Source of the DNA: Candidatus Shikimatogenerans bostrichidophilus
GTDB lineage: Bacteria > Bacteroidota > Bacteroidia > Flavobacteriales > Blattabacteriaceae
DNA length: 64,000 nucleotides
NCBI GenBank assembly: GCA_029851385.1
Contig: CP099833.1
Coordinates: 1 to 64,000 of the forward strand
Direction: 5' to 3'
Shown here: positions 7,867 through 17,279 of the stretch, piece after piece
Layout: each line of letters begins with the position of its first letter
Numbering within the stretch: position 1 is the stretch's first letter
The notes under the pieces: model-generated
Database searches by the model: none
What the model was told of the DNA's origin: nothing
The model's input: only the letters and a program-made list of their open reading frames with translations
Translations under genes and position numbers: made by a program

Positions 7867-10365
7867 ATGAAATATAATTATAAAAAGATAGAAAAAAAAT
7901 GGAGATATATACATAAAAAATTTAATTTTTTAAAATTTAATAAAAAAAAAAATAAAAAATTTTATATACTAAATATGTTCCCTTATCCTTCTGGATATGG
8001 TTTACATATTGGTCATAGTATTGGATATATATATACTGATATAATATCAAAATATAAATTACGTTTAGGATATAATATCTTAAATCCTATTGGATTTGAT
8101 TCTTTTGGATTGCCTGCTGAACAATATGCTTTAAAAACTAAAAATTTACCTAAAAATATAATAAAAAAAAGTATTTATAACTATAAGAAACAAATTAAAA
8201 AATTAGGTGTATTTTTAAATTGGGATAAAGAAATAAACACAAGTGATGATAAATATTATAAATGGACACAATTTATATTTATTAAATTATTTAATAGTTA
8301 TTATTATAAAAATAAAATATTACCAATAAAAAAAATAAATTTTAAAATTAAATCTGAAAATTTAAATAAATTTAGATTAGCATTTTTAAAATATAGTTAT
8401 ATAAATTGGTGTCCAAAATTAAATAGTATATTAGCCAATGATGAAATTGAAAATGGTAGGAGTATAAGAGGTGGATATAAAGTTATATTAAAGAAAACTT
8501 TACAATGGCATCTTAGAATAACGAAATATATACCAAAATTATTAAAAGATTTAGATAATTTAAAATGGCCTGATAATGTTAAGAATAACCAAATTAAATG
8601 GATAGGACTTAAAAATGTTTATACTATTAAATTAAAATTATTTAAAAAAAATTTTAAAATTTTTAGTATTAATAAAAAAAGATCTATACATTCAATAATT
8701 TTTAATTACCCTTCTAGATTTACCAATTATATTTTAAATTTAATAAATAAAACCCAAAAGAAAAAAATTATAAAATTATTAAATAAAAATTATTATAATG
8801 AAAAATTTAAAATATTAATTAAATTCAAAAATAATTATAGAAAAAAAATTAATATATATATTAGTAATTATTATAAAAATTATTATTTAAAAGATACATA
8901 TATAAATTATAAAGAAGATAAAGAATTTAAAAAAGTAAAAACAATTTATATATTAAAATCTAAAAATATTATATATATAAAATATACTTTTAAAAAAAAG
9001 TATATATATAATTTAAAAGATATTATATATTCTAGACAAAGATATTGGGGGGAACCTATACCTATATATTATATAAATAATATACCATATAGCATAAATA
9101 AAAAATATTTACCTTTAAAATTACCCAATATATCTAAAAAATATTTTATTAAAAGTAAATTTAATTTAAATTATATAAAGAAATGGGCATGGGATGATAT
9201 TAATAAAAAGGTTACCTATAAAAAATATATTAATAATAAGAATAAAGTTTATCCATTAGATGTAAATACTATGCCAAGTTATGCAGGTTCTAATTGGTAT
9301 TTTTTAAGATATATAAGTCCAAATTATAAAAAATTTTTATTTAATAATAAAATAAATTATTGGAAAAATGTAGATTTGTATATAGGGGGGAAAGAACATA
9401 TTAATGGTCATTTATTATATTCTAGATTTATTACTAAATTTTTATATGATTTAAATATTATAAAATTTAAAGAACCTTTTAAAAAATTTATACCTCAAGG
9501 TATAATATTAAATGAAACATATATAATATATAAATATAAAAACACTATATATTCTTTTGATATTATTAATGATAAATTTAAAAAAAAATTACAAAAAATA
9601 TATATTAATAAAAAAGATATTATATTAAATAAATATTTAAATATATTTAAAAAAAAATATAATAAATATAATTTAATTAAGAATAAGTTTAATAAGATAT
9701 TATGTGAGGTTAAAATAGAGAAAATGTCAAAATCAAAATATAATATAATTACTCCAGATTCAATAATTAAAAAATATGGTATAGATTGTTTTAGATTATA
9801 TATAATATTTTTAGGACCTTTTCAAGAAAAAAAAATTTGGAACATTAATAAAATAAATGGAATTAAGAGATTTCTAAATAAAGTTTGGAATTTTTTTTTA
9901 ATAAAAAAAAATAAAAAAATTAATAAAATATATAAAATAAAAATTTATAAATATTTAAATTTGATTCATTTAAATTTTAAGAAATTTATTATATATAAAA
10001 ATATTAGTATTTTTATGAAAATATTTAATATTTTAATAAAAAATAAAATATATAATTTAAAATTAAATAAAATAATATTAATATTATTATCTAATTATAT
10101 ACCTTATATTACAGAAGAAATTTGGAATAGATTAGGAAATAAAGGAAGTATTTTTTATGAAAAAATTAAAATTATTAAATATAAAGATAATCTTATTAAA
10201 TATTTAATTTTAATAAATAATAAGTTTAAAGATACTATATATACAGATAAAGATAATAACAATTTAACATATTTAAAAAATATAATTTATAATAAAGTAT
10301 ATTATCCTGATAAAATTAAAAAAATAATTTTTATAAAGAATAAAATTATTAATATTTTATTTTAA
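7867..10365 (+). CDS. leuS: Leucyl-tRNA synthetase with eroded editing domain
   Basis: Class I synthetase that charges tRNA-Leu. The Rossmann core is intact: PYPSGYGLHIGH (39-50), SRQRYWG near 388 and KMSKS at 619-623. The 832-aa length is short for the family. The CP1 editing insert, between WIGLKN and SRQRYWG, is reduced to a Lys/Asn/Tyr-rich stretch. The TTRPDT motif is replaced (near 265-272, IFSINKKRSI) and the GTGAVMAVPAHDERD motif is not recognisable. I infer aminoacylation without post-transfer editing. It starts divergently from tRNA-Thr and overlaps ruvC tail-to-tail by 9 bases. Confidence 0.96.
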   Translation: MKYNYKKIEKKWRYIHKKFNFLKFNKKKNKKFYILNMFPYPSGYGLHIGHSIGYIYTDIISKYKLRLGYNILNPIGFDSFGLPAEQYALKTKNLPKNIIKKSIYNYKKQIKKLGVFLNWDKEINTSDDKYYKWTQFIFIKLFNSYYYKNKILPIKKINFKIKSENLNKFRLAFLKYSYINWCPKLNSILANDEIENGRSIRGGYKVILKKTLQWHLRITKYIPKLLKDLDNLKWPDNVKNNQIKWIGLKNVYTIKLKLFKKNFKIFSINKKRSIHSIIFNYPSRFTNYILNLINKTQKKKIIKLLNKNYYNEKFKILIKFKNNYRKKINIYISNYYKNYYLKDTYINYKEDKEFKKVKTIYILKSKNIIYIKYTFKKKYIYNLKDIIYSRQRYWGEPIPIYYINNIPYSINKKYLPLKLPNISKKYFIKSKFNLNYIKKWAWDDINKKVTYKKYINNKNKVYPLDVNTMPSYAGSNWYFLRYISPNYKKFLFNNKINYWKNVDLYIGGKEHINGHLLYSRFITKFLYDLNIIKFKEPFKKFIPQGIILNETYIIYKYKNTIYSFDIINDKFKKKLQKIYINKKDIILNKYLNIFKKKYNKYNLIKNKFNKILCEVKIEKMSKSKYNIITPDSIIKKYGIDCFRLYIIFLGPFQEKKIWNINKINGIKRFLNKVWNFFLIKKNKKINKIYKIKIYKYLNLIHLNFKKFIIYKNISIFMKIFNILIKNKIYNLKLNKIILILLSNYIPYITEEIWNRLGNKGSIFYEKIKIIKYKDNLIKYLILINNKFKDTIYTDKDNNNLTYLKNIIYNKVYYPDKIKKIIFIKNKIINILF

Positions 10366-10854
10366 TTTGTTGTATAAATTAATATATATATGACAAAGAG
10401 ACACAGCTATACTATCATAAATATCTAAATATTTACTATATTTCTTTTTTATTTTAAATTTTTTTTTTATCATATTATATATGTATTTTTTACAAACATT
10501 ACCGTTACCTGCTATAACATATTTAATAGTTTTAGGATAGTATTTAAAAACTTTTTTTTTATTATGTAATGCTGATAATAAAATTATGCTTTGACATTCT
10601 ATTAATCTTCTAAGAGACATTAAATTTTTACCATAATAAGTATTTTCCATTACTATAGTATTAGGTTTATATTTTTTTATAATTTTATCAATATATATAT
10701 ATATAATTTTTATCTTTTTTATATATTCTTTTTTATATTTTAAAAATATTTCTTTTAATTTTATAATTTCTATTTTATTTTTAATTACTTTTATAACAGA
10801 TATACCTATAATATTAATACCAGGGTCTATACCCATAATAATATAATTTTTCAT
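10357..10854 (-). CDS. ruvC: Crossover junction endodeoxyribonuclease RuvC
   Basis: Resolves Holliday junctions as a dimer. The 165-aa length is normal. The four-acidic-residue active site can be followed: GIDPG near residue 9, the Glu of VMENTYYGKN, and the two Asp of LDIYDSIAV near the end. The AGNGNV segment corresponds to the basic DNA-contact loop. ruvA and ruvB are not in this window. Its coding end overlaps leuS by 9 bases. An intact resolvase stands out here, because the only other recombination-type gene nearby (55574-58327) is decayed. Confidence 0.93.
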   Translation of the reverse strand: MKNYIIMGIDPGINIIGISVIKVIKNKIEIIKLKEIFLKYKKEYIKKIKIIYIYIDKIIKKYKPNTIVMENTYYGKNLMSLRRLIECQSIILLSALHNKKKVFKYYPKTIKYVIAGNGNVCKKYIYNMIKKKFKIKKKYSKYLDIYDSIAVSLCHIYINLYNKLK

Positions 10855-10918
10855 AAAATAAAATTTTTGGTATTATAGATTTATAATTTATATTATTTTT
10901 TAAAATAAATTAATTTTA

Positions 10919-13264
10919 ATGATAAATTATAATAATAAAATAATTATTTATAAAAAAAAAATAAAAATTATTGATAAGAAAAAATTAAAAAATTATATAT
11001 TAATAATTAAAGATTTTTTAATATTTCCAGGTATAATATTACCAATTAATATTTATGATAATGAAATAAAAAAAATTTTTTTAAATATATATAAAAAAAA
11101 TAAATTTATTTCTGTTTTTATAAAAAAAAATAATAAAAATAAATTATATAAGCTTGGAATTTTATGTAAAATTATAAAAATTTATAAAATTAATAATAAT
11201 TTAACCATATTATTGCAAGGTTTATCTAAGTCTATATTATTAAATAAAAAAAGAAATAAGGTTTATAAAAATTTATTATTTATTAGTTATATTTATACTT
11301 TTAAAGATTATAAAATAGATAATAAAAAAATTAAAATATTATCTTACATAAAAATATTAAAAGATAAATCTATTCAATATTTAACCAATAATAATGATAG
11401 TGCTCATCTAATAAATAATATTAATCAGATTAATGACTTTAGAACTCTAATTTATTATTTATTAATAAATATTGTTAATATAGTAAATTATAAATTTATT
11501 ATATATAAGGAAATAAATATAAAAAGACAATTTCGAATACTATTAAAATATTTATTATTTGAATTAGAAAAAAAGAAAATATATTCAGAAATTATTAATA
11601 ATATTAATATTAGGATAAAAAAACAACAAATAGAATATTATTTAATACAACAAATAAAAGCATTAAAAGAGAAGATAGGATATAAAGATAATAATGATAT
11701 TGAAATTTTATTAAATAAATCATTAAAAGTAAAATTATCTAAAGAATGTAGAGAAATATTTAATAATGAAATTTTAAAATTAAAAGATTTGAATACTAAT
11801 GTACAAGAATATTATATAATAAAAAATTATTTAAATTTATTATTAAAATTACCTTGGGGAAAATATACAAAAGATAATATAGATATTAACAATGCAATAA
11901 AAATATTGAACAATAATCATTATGGTATTAAAGATGTAAAAAATAGAATATTAGAATTTTTATCTATACTTAAATTAAATAATAAAATTATTTCACCAAT
12001 TATATGTTTAATAGGACCACCTGGTGTAGGTAAAACTAGTTTATCAAAATCTATAGCTAAAGTTTTAAATAGAAAATTTATAAGAATATCATTAGGAGGA
12101 TTACATGACGAGTCAGAGTTACGTGGTAATAGAAAAACATATGTAGGAGCTATGCCTGGTAGAATTATTAAATCTATTATTAATGTTGGTACTTCTAATC
12201 CTGTTATTTTATTAGATGAAATAGATAAAATAGGTGGAGTAGGATATAATAGCGATCCTTCTTCAGCACTATTGGAAATATTAGATTCAGAAACTAATTA
12301 TGAATTCTATGATAATTATTTAGAAGTAGGATATGATTTATCTAAAATATTATTTATTACTACTGCTAATAATATAAATAATATTAATTATATATTATTA
12401 GATAGAATGGAAATAATAAATATAAATGGATATACTATAGAAGAAAAAATTAATATATCGATAAATTTTATTATACCTAAATTAATTATTAAAAATGGAT
12501 TAAGTGAATATAATATAAAAATAAATAAAAAAAATTTAGAATTTATAATAATAAATTATACTAATGAATCTGGAGTAAGAACTTTAATAAAAGTAATAGA
12601 AAAACTTTTAAGATACATAGCTAGAATATTAGTTAAAGAGAATAAGATTATTAATTATATTAATAAGAGATTGATAATGAAAATATTAGGTTCTTTTTAT
12701 ATTAATAAATATGAAATTATTAATAAACCAGGTATATCTATAGGATTAGCTTGGACTGGATATGGAGGTGATATTATATATATAGAAAGTATTTTATTAA
12801 ATAATGGTCAGGGTCGTATTTCAATAACTGGTAATATTGGAAAAGTTATGAAAGAATCTATTATTATAGCAAATAAATATATTCAAGCTAATTATAAGTT
12901 ATTAAATATTAGAAAAAAATTTTTTACAAATTATGATTTACACGTACATATACCAGAAGGCGCTATACCTAAGGATGGCCCATCTGCAGGTATAGCTATA
13001 TATTCATCATTATTATCTTCATATTTATTAAAACCTATAAAAAATTATTTAGCTATGACAGGTGAAATTACATTACGTGGTAGTATATTAGAAGTTGGTG
13101 GTATAAAGGAAAAAATATTAGCAGCAAAAAGATTATCAATAAAAAATATAATATTACCTTATAAAAATAAATATAATATTAAAAATATAAATAAAAAATA
13201 TTTAAGAGGCATAAAATTTTATTATATTAACTCTATAGAAGAAATAAGAAATATAATATTTTAA
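10919..13264 (+). CDS. lon: ATP-dependent protease Lon
   Basis: Soluble AAA+ protease for misfolded proteins. The 781-aa product has an N-terminal substrate-recognition domain (about 1-280, poorly conserved), the ATPase with Walker A GPPGVGKTS near 365 and Walker B LLDEIDKI, and a C-terminal Ser-Lys protease. The protease carries the catalytic Ser in KDGPSAGI (about 687) and the Lys in GGIKEKILAAK (about 730). All catalytic parts look functional. The ATG follows an AT-only leader, and metG starts 3 bases after the stop. Confidence 0.97.
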   Translation: MINYNNKIIIYKKKIKIIDKKKLKNYILIIKDFLIFPGIILPINIYDNEIKKIFLNIYKKNKFISVFIKKNNKNKLYKLGILCKIIKIYKINNNLTILLQGLSKSILLNKKRNKVYKNLLFISYIYTFKDYKIDNKKIKILSYIKILKDKSIQYLTNNNDSAHLINNINQINDFRTLIYYLLINIVNIVNYKFIIYKEINIKRQFRILLKYLLFELEKKKIYSEIINNINIRIKKQQIEYYLIQQIKALKEKIGYKDNNDIEILLNKSLKVKLSKECREIFNNEILKLKDLNTNVQEYYIIKNYLNLLLKLPWGKYTKDNIDINNAIKILNNNHYGIKDVKNRILEFLSILKLNNKIISPIICLIGPPGVGKTSLSKSIAKVLNRKFIRISLGGLHDESELRGNRKTYVGAMPGRIIKSIINVGTSNPVILLDEIDKIGGVGYNSDPSSALLEILDSETNYEFYDNYLEVGYDLSKILFITTANNINNINYILLDRMEIININGYTIEEKINISINFIIPKLIIKNGLSEYNIKINKKNLEFIIINYTNESGVRTLIKVIEKLLRYIARILVKENKIINYINKRLIMKILGSFYINKYEIINKPGISIGLAWTGYGGDIIYIESILLNNGQGRISITGNIGKVMKESIIIANKYIQANYKLLNIRKKFFTNYDLHVHIPEGAIPKDGPSAGIAIYSSLLSSYLLKPIKNYLAMTGEITLRGSILEVGGIKEKILAAKRLSIKNIILPYKNKYNIKNINKKYLRGIKFYYINSIEEIRNIIF

Positions 13265-13267
13265 AAT

Positions 13268-14926
13268 ATGAAAAATAATAAATATATAATAACAGCAGCT
13301 TTACCATATACAAATGGTGATATTCATATAGGTCATTTATCAGGTGTATTTTTGCCTGCTGATATATATAATAGATATCTAAAATTAAATAATAAAGATA
13401 CTATATTTATATCTGGCTCGGATGAACATGGAGCTAGTATATTAATAAAATCTATTAATGAAAATAAATCTCCTATTGATATAATAAATAAATATCATAA
13501 AAAAATAAAATATAATTTAAGAATTTTTAAAATTAGTTTAGACAATTATTTTAGAACTTCTAATAAAATACATAAAAAATTTGCTTTAAAAGTTTTTTAT
13601 AAATTATATAAAAAAAATTTTTTTATAAATAAAGACACATATCAATATTATGATAATATTAAAAAAATATTTTTAGCCGATAGATTTATTATAGGTATTT
13701 GTCCTATATGTAATTATAATAATGCATATAGTGATATTTGTGATAAATGTGGTACAACATTAAAGATAGGAGACTTAATTAATCCAATATCAATATTAAC
13801 AAAGAAAGAACCAATATTAAAAAAAACTAATAATTTATTTTTAATATTTAAAAAAGAATATATAAAATATTTATATAGTAAATATAAAAAATTAAATTTT
13901 AATAAAAAAATATTAAAATATATTTATAATTTTATTAAAATAGGAATAAAAAAAAGATCAATTACAAGAGATATTAATTGGGGAATATATATAAAAAAAA
14001 TTAATAAATTTAAAAGAAAAGTTATTTATGTTTGGTTCGAAGCTATATTAGGATATATTTCTAGCACCATAGATTTATCTTTTAAAAGAAATATAAATTA
14101 TATAAGATATTGGAAAAGTAAAGATACAAAGTTAATTAATTTTATAGGCAAAGATAATATAGTTTTCCATAGTATATTTTATCCTATAATAATAAAAAAT
14201 TACAATAAAAATTATATATTACCATATTATATAAATGTTAATGAATTTTTAAAAATTAATGGAGAAAAGATTTCTACATCTAAAAATAAAGGTATATTTA
14301 TAGGTAAGTTTATAAAATATTTACCTAAATATATAGATAGTTTAAGATACACTTTAATAAAAGAAATGCCTATTAATAAAGATAGTAATTTTACTTGGGA
14401 TAAATTTAAATATCATAATAATTCTGAATTAATAGGTATATTAGGAAATTATTTTAATAGAATAATAAATTTAATACATATAAAGTTAAATGGTTATATA
14501 CCTAAAAATAAAAAGATTAATAAATATGATAAATATATATTAAACAAAGTCAATAAAAATATTAAAAATATAGATAAATATATATTAAATTATAATTTTA
14601 GAATGGCAATAAATAAATTTATTGATATTTCTAGAATAGGTAATAAATATTTATCTATGACTTCACCTTGGAAAGTAAAAAATAATGAATATATAAAAAA
14701 AATTTTATATGTATCTTTAGAAATTTTAAAAATTATTATAAGATTAAGTTATATATTTTTACCTTATACATACAAAAAATTTTTAAAAATTTTAAATATT
14801 AATGAAAGTAATTTAGTTAATAATAAAATAGTATTTCCGTTGAAACATAAAATTAATAAACCTAAAATTATTTTTTTTTATATAACAGATAATTTTTTAA
14901 ATAGAATAAGATTAATATTTAAATAA
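13268..14926 (+). CDS. metG: Methionyl-tRNA synthetase (catalytic form without C-terminal domain)
   Basis: Charges both initiator and elongator tRNA-Met. It shows AALPYTNGDIHIGH at the N terminus, a four-Cys zinc knuckle (CPIC and CDKC near 150-165) and the KMSKS equivalent KISTSKN. The 552-aa length fits the catalytic and anticodon-binding domains only. The C-terminal EMAP-like tRNA-binding domain found in longer Bacteroidota MetRS is absent. It follows lon by 3 bases and abuts convergent rsmI with no spacer. Confidence 0.96.
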   Translation: MKNNKYIITAALPYTNGDIHIGHLSGVFLPADIYNRYLKLNNKDTIFISGSDEHGASILIKSINENKSPIDIINKYHKKIKYNLRIFKISLDNYFRTSNKIHKKFALKVFYKLYKKNFFINKDTYQYYDNIKKIFLADRFIIGICPICNYNNAYSDICDKCGTTLKIGDLINPISILTKKEPILKKTNNLFLIFKKEYIKYLYSKYKKLNFNKKILKYIYNFIKIGIKKRSITRDINWGIYIKKINKFKRKVIYVWFEAILGYISSTIDLSFKRNINYIRYWKSKDTKLINFIGKDNIVFHSIFYPIIIKNYNKNYILPYYINVNEFLKINGEKISTSKNKGIFIGKFIKYLPKYIDSLRYTLIKEMPINKDSNFTWDKFKYHNNSELIGILGNYFNRIINLIHIKLNGYIPKNKKINKYDKYILNKVNKNIKNIDKYILNYNFRMAINKFIDISRIGNKYLSMTSPWKVKNNEYIKKILYVSLEILKIIIRLSYIFLPYTYKKFLKILNINESNLVNNKIVFPLKHKINKPKIIFFYITDNFLNRIRLIFK

Positions 14927-15604
14927 TTATTTATTATTTATAACGTATGTTAGTTCTCCTTTAATATTAAATGACTTATATTTATTGTAAATTTTTTTTA
15001 TGCTTCCTCTTATAATAGTTTCATGTAATTTAGAAATTTCTTTATAAATAACTATTTTTTTGTTTTCTCCTAATATTTTTATTAATACTCTTAAAGTATT
15101 AATAAATCTATGTGGAGAATCAAAAAATACTATAGTTCTATTTTCTTTTTTTATATTATAAATTTTATTTTTAATATTTTTTTTTGTTAAATATCCTATA
15201 AACGTAAATTCATTTATGGGGAATCCAGATACTATCAATGAAGGCAAGATAGAATTAGAACCAGGTAAACATTCTATAGTAATTTTTAATTTAATTAATT
15301 TTTTAATTAATAAATATCCAGGATCTGATATACTAGGATATCCAGCATCAGTTAATAAAGAGAAAGTATTAATATTATTTTTTTTTATATATTTAATAAT
15401 ATTGTTAATTTTATTATGTTCATTAATTTTATTATACTTTATCATTTTCTTTTTAATATTATAATAGGTTAATAACTTTAATGTTCTATTTATATTTTCT
15501 ACTATAATTAATTGACTATCGTTTAATTTTTGGATAGACCTATATGATATATCCTTAAGGTTACCAATAGGTGTAGGTATAATATATGATATTATTTTAT
15601 TCAT
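14927..15604 (-). CDS. rsmI: 16S rRNA 2'-O-ribose C1402 methyltransferase
   Basis: SAM-dependent tetrapyrrole-methylase-fold enzyme that modifies 16S rRNA in the decoding centre. The 225-aa product carries PTPIGNLKDISYRS at residues 10-23 and LLTDAGYPSISDPGYLL, matching the family's SDAGTPxISDPG (Tyr replaces the usual Thr). LPGSNSILPSLIVSGFP and FIGYL follow. The usual length is about 230-280. Its 3' end directly abuts metG, and rsmA starts divergently 36 bases away. Confidence 0.94.
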   Translation of the reverse strand: MNKIISYIIPTPIGNLKDISYRSIQKLNDSQLIIVENINRTLKLLTYYNIKKKMIKYNKINEHNKINNIIKYIKKNNINTFSLLTDAGYPSISDPGYLLIKKLIKLKITIECLPGSNSILPSLIVSGFPINEFTFIGYLTKKNIKNKIYNIKKENRTIVFFDSPHRFINTLRVLIKILGENKKIVIYKEISKLHETIIRGSIKKIYNKYKSFNIKGELTYVINNK

Positions 15605-15640
15605 TATTTATAAAAAACTTACTAATATATTTATTAATAT

Positions 15641-16411
15641 ATGTATTATAATAAAAAATATAGTCAAACTTTTTTAATTAATAAAGATAAAATTATAAAT
15701 ATAGTAAAAACGATTATTAAAAATAAAATTAAATATAATTATTTATTAGAAATAGGTCCTGGACTAGGCAATATTACTAAAAAATTAGTAAAAAATATTA
15801 ATAAAAGATATTATTTGGTAGAAATAGATAAAAGATTTTTTAAATTTTTAAAAAAAAAATATAAAAATAATAATACAGTAATTATTAATGATAGTATATT
15901 AAATATAAAATTAGAAAATATTAATAAGTATAAAAAATTTTATATAATAGGTAATTTACCCTATCATATATCTTCTAAATTAATTATATGGTTAATAAAT
16001 AATAGAAATAACATAAGTAAATGTACTTGTATGTTTCAAGAAGAATTTATAAAAAATTTATTATATGATAAGTTAAAATATAATAGTAGATTGTCTTTAT
16101 TATTTAATATGTATTATAAACTAAAAATAAAAAATAAATTTTTAAAAGAAGATTTTTATCCCATACCTAAAGTAAATTCTATATTAGTTAATATAATGCC
16201 TAAAAATATTAAATATAATATAAATATAAATAAATTTAAGAAATTTATAAAAGAAATATTTAAATATAAAAGAAAAATTTTAAAAAATTCATTCAAAAGA
16301 ATATATAAAAAAAAATATAAATATGATAATCCTATCTTTTATAAAAGACCAGAAGATTTAACTCTCAATGAATATTTAATAATATATAAAATATATAGAA
16401 ATGAAATATAG
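15641..16411 (+). CDS. rsmA: 16S rRNA dimethyladenosine transferase RsmA/KsgA
   Basis: Dimethylates two adjacent adenosines near the 3' end of 16S rRNA during 30S assembly. The 256-aa protein has YSQTFLINKDKI, then the SAM-binding motif EIGPGLGNITK, and the catalytic motif IIGNLPYHIS (NLPY). FYPIPKVNS follows in the C-terminal half. Length is normal. It ends with TAG and overlaps the start of era by 11 bases, so the two are probably translated together. Confidence 0.95.
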   Translation: MYYNKKYSQTFLINKDKIINIVKTIIKNKIKYNYLLEIGPGLGNITKKLVKNINKRYYLVEIDKRFFKFLKKKYKNNNTVIINDSILNIKLENINKYKKFYIIGNLPYHISSKLIIWLINNRNNISKCTCMFQEEFIKNLLYDKLKYNSRLSLLFNMYYKLKIKNKFLKEDFYPIPKVNSILVNIMPKNIKYNININKFKKFIKEIFKYKRKILKNSFKRIYKKKYKYDNPIFYKRPEDLTLNEYLIIYKIYRNEI

Positions 16412-17249
16412 CAATATTATTAGTATTATAGGATTAACTAATGTAGGTAAATCTTATATATATAATAAAATATTAGGTAAATATAAATCTTATATACATA
16501 AAAAGAATAATTTTACCATTAATTTAATATATAATACTATTTATATAAATAAAATTAAAAATTTAATTATAGATACTCCCGGATATAATAATAATAATTA
16601 TAATAAATTTTCTTATTATTTAAGAACTAAAATACTAGATATTATTGACGATTCTAATATAATTATATATATAACAAAAAATAATAGGTATATTAAGGAT
16701 AATATTTTTTTAAAAAAAATTAGAAATAAAATAAATAATAAAAAAAGTATTTTAATTTTTTTAAATAAAAAAAAAGAAAAAATTAATTTAATTTATTTAA
16801 AATATTTTAAATTACAAAATATAATTATTATAAATAAATCTATAAAAATTAATAAATTAATTATTAATAAATTAGCAAAAATAATTAATAATGATAAAAA
16901 ATATAATTATTATTTTTATGAAGATAATAAATATTATATAATTGATTCAATAAGGAATTTAATATATACTGAATATTATAAAGAAATTCCATATTCTATA
17001 TTTATTTATAATATAAATATTATTAAGTATAAATTTTTGTATAAAATTATTATATATATAGTTATAGAGAAGGAATCACAAAGGAAGATATTAATTGGAT
17101 ATAATATGAATAAAATAAATGTAATTAAGAAAAAAATAAGAAAATTAATAGATATTAAATATAAGATTAAAAATATAAGATTAGAATTCAATATAAAGAT
17201 TTTAAGGTGGAAAAATAATAATTTATTTTTAAAAAAAAATTATATATAA
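16401..17249 (+). CDS. era: Era-like GTPase with degenerate G4/KH motifs
   Basis: Era is a 30S-assembly GTPase that binds the 16S rRNA 3' end. The 282-aa product has G1 GLTNVGKS (about residues 12-19) and G3 IDTPGYN. G4 reads NKKK instead of NKxD, the G5 S-A motif is not recognisable, and the KH-domain GxxG is replaced by GYNMN. The N-terminal GTPase plus C-terminal KH-sized layout and IPYSIFIY at the domain junction identify it as Era rather than another GTPase. It follows rsmA, a 16S rRNA enzyme, with overlap. Confidence 0.85.
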   Translation: MKYSNIISIIGLTNVGKSYIYNKILGKYKSYIHKKNNFTINLIYNTIYINKIKNLIIDTPGYNNNNYNKFSYYLRTKILDIIDDSNIIIYITKNNRYIKDNIFLKKIRNKINNKKSILIFLNKKKEKINLIYLKYFKLQNIIIINKSIKINKLIINKLAKIINNDKKYNYYFYEDNKYYIIDSIRNLIYTEYYKEIPYSIFIYNINIIKYKFLYKIIIYIVIEKESQRKILIGYNMNKINVIKKKIRKLIDIKYKIKNIRLEFNIKILRWKNNNLFLKKNYI

Positions 17250-17279
17250 AATTTATATAATTAAATTTATTATAAAAAA

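Noticed and set aside
17006-17191. Membrane-protein-like 61-codon minus frame inside era
   Set aside because: Hydrophobicity arises from the reverse complement of A-rich codons. Similar false membrane ORFs occur at 32323-32649, 41504-41764, 45590-45838 and 55142-55330.
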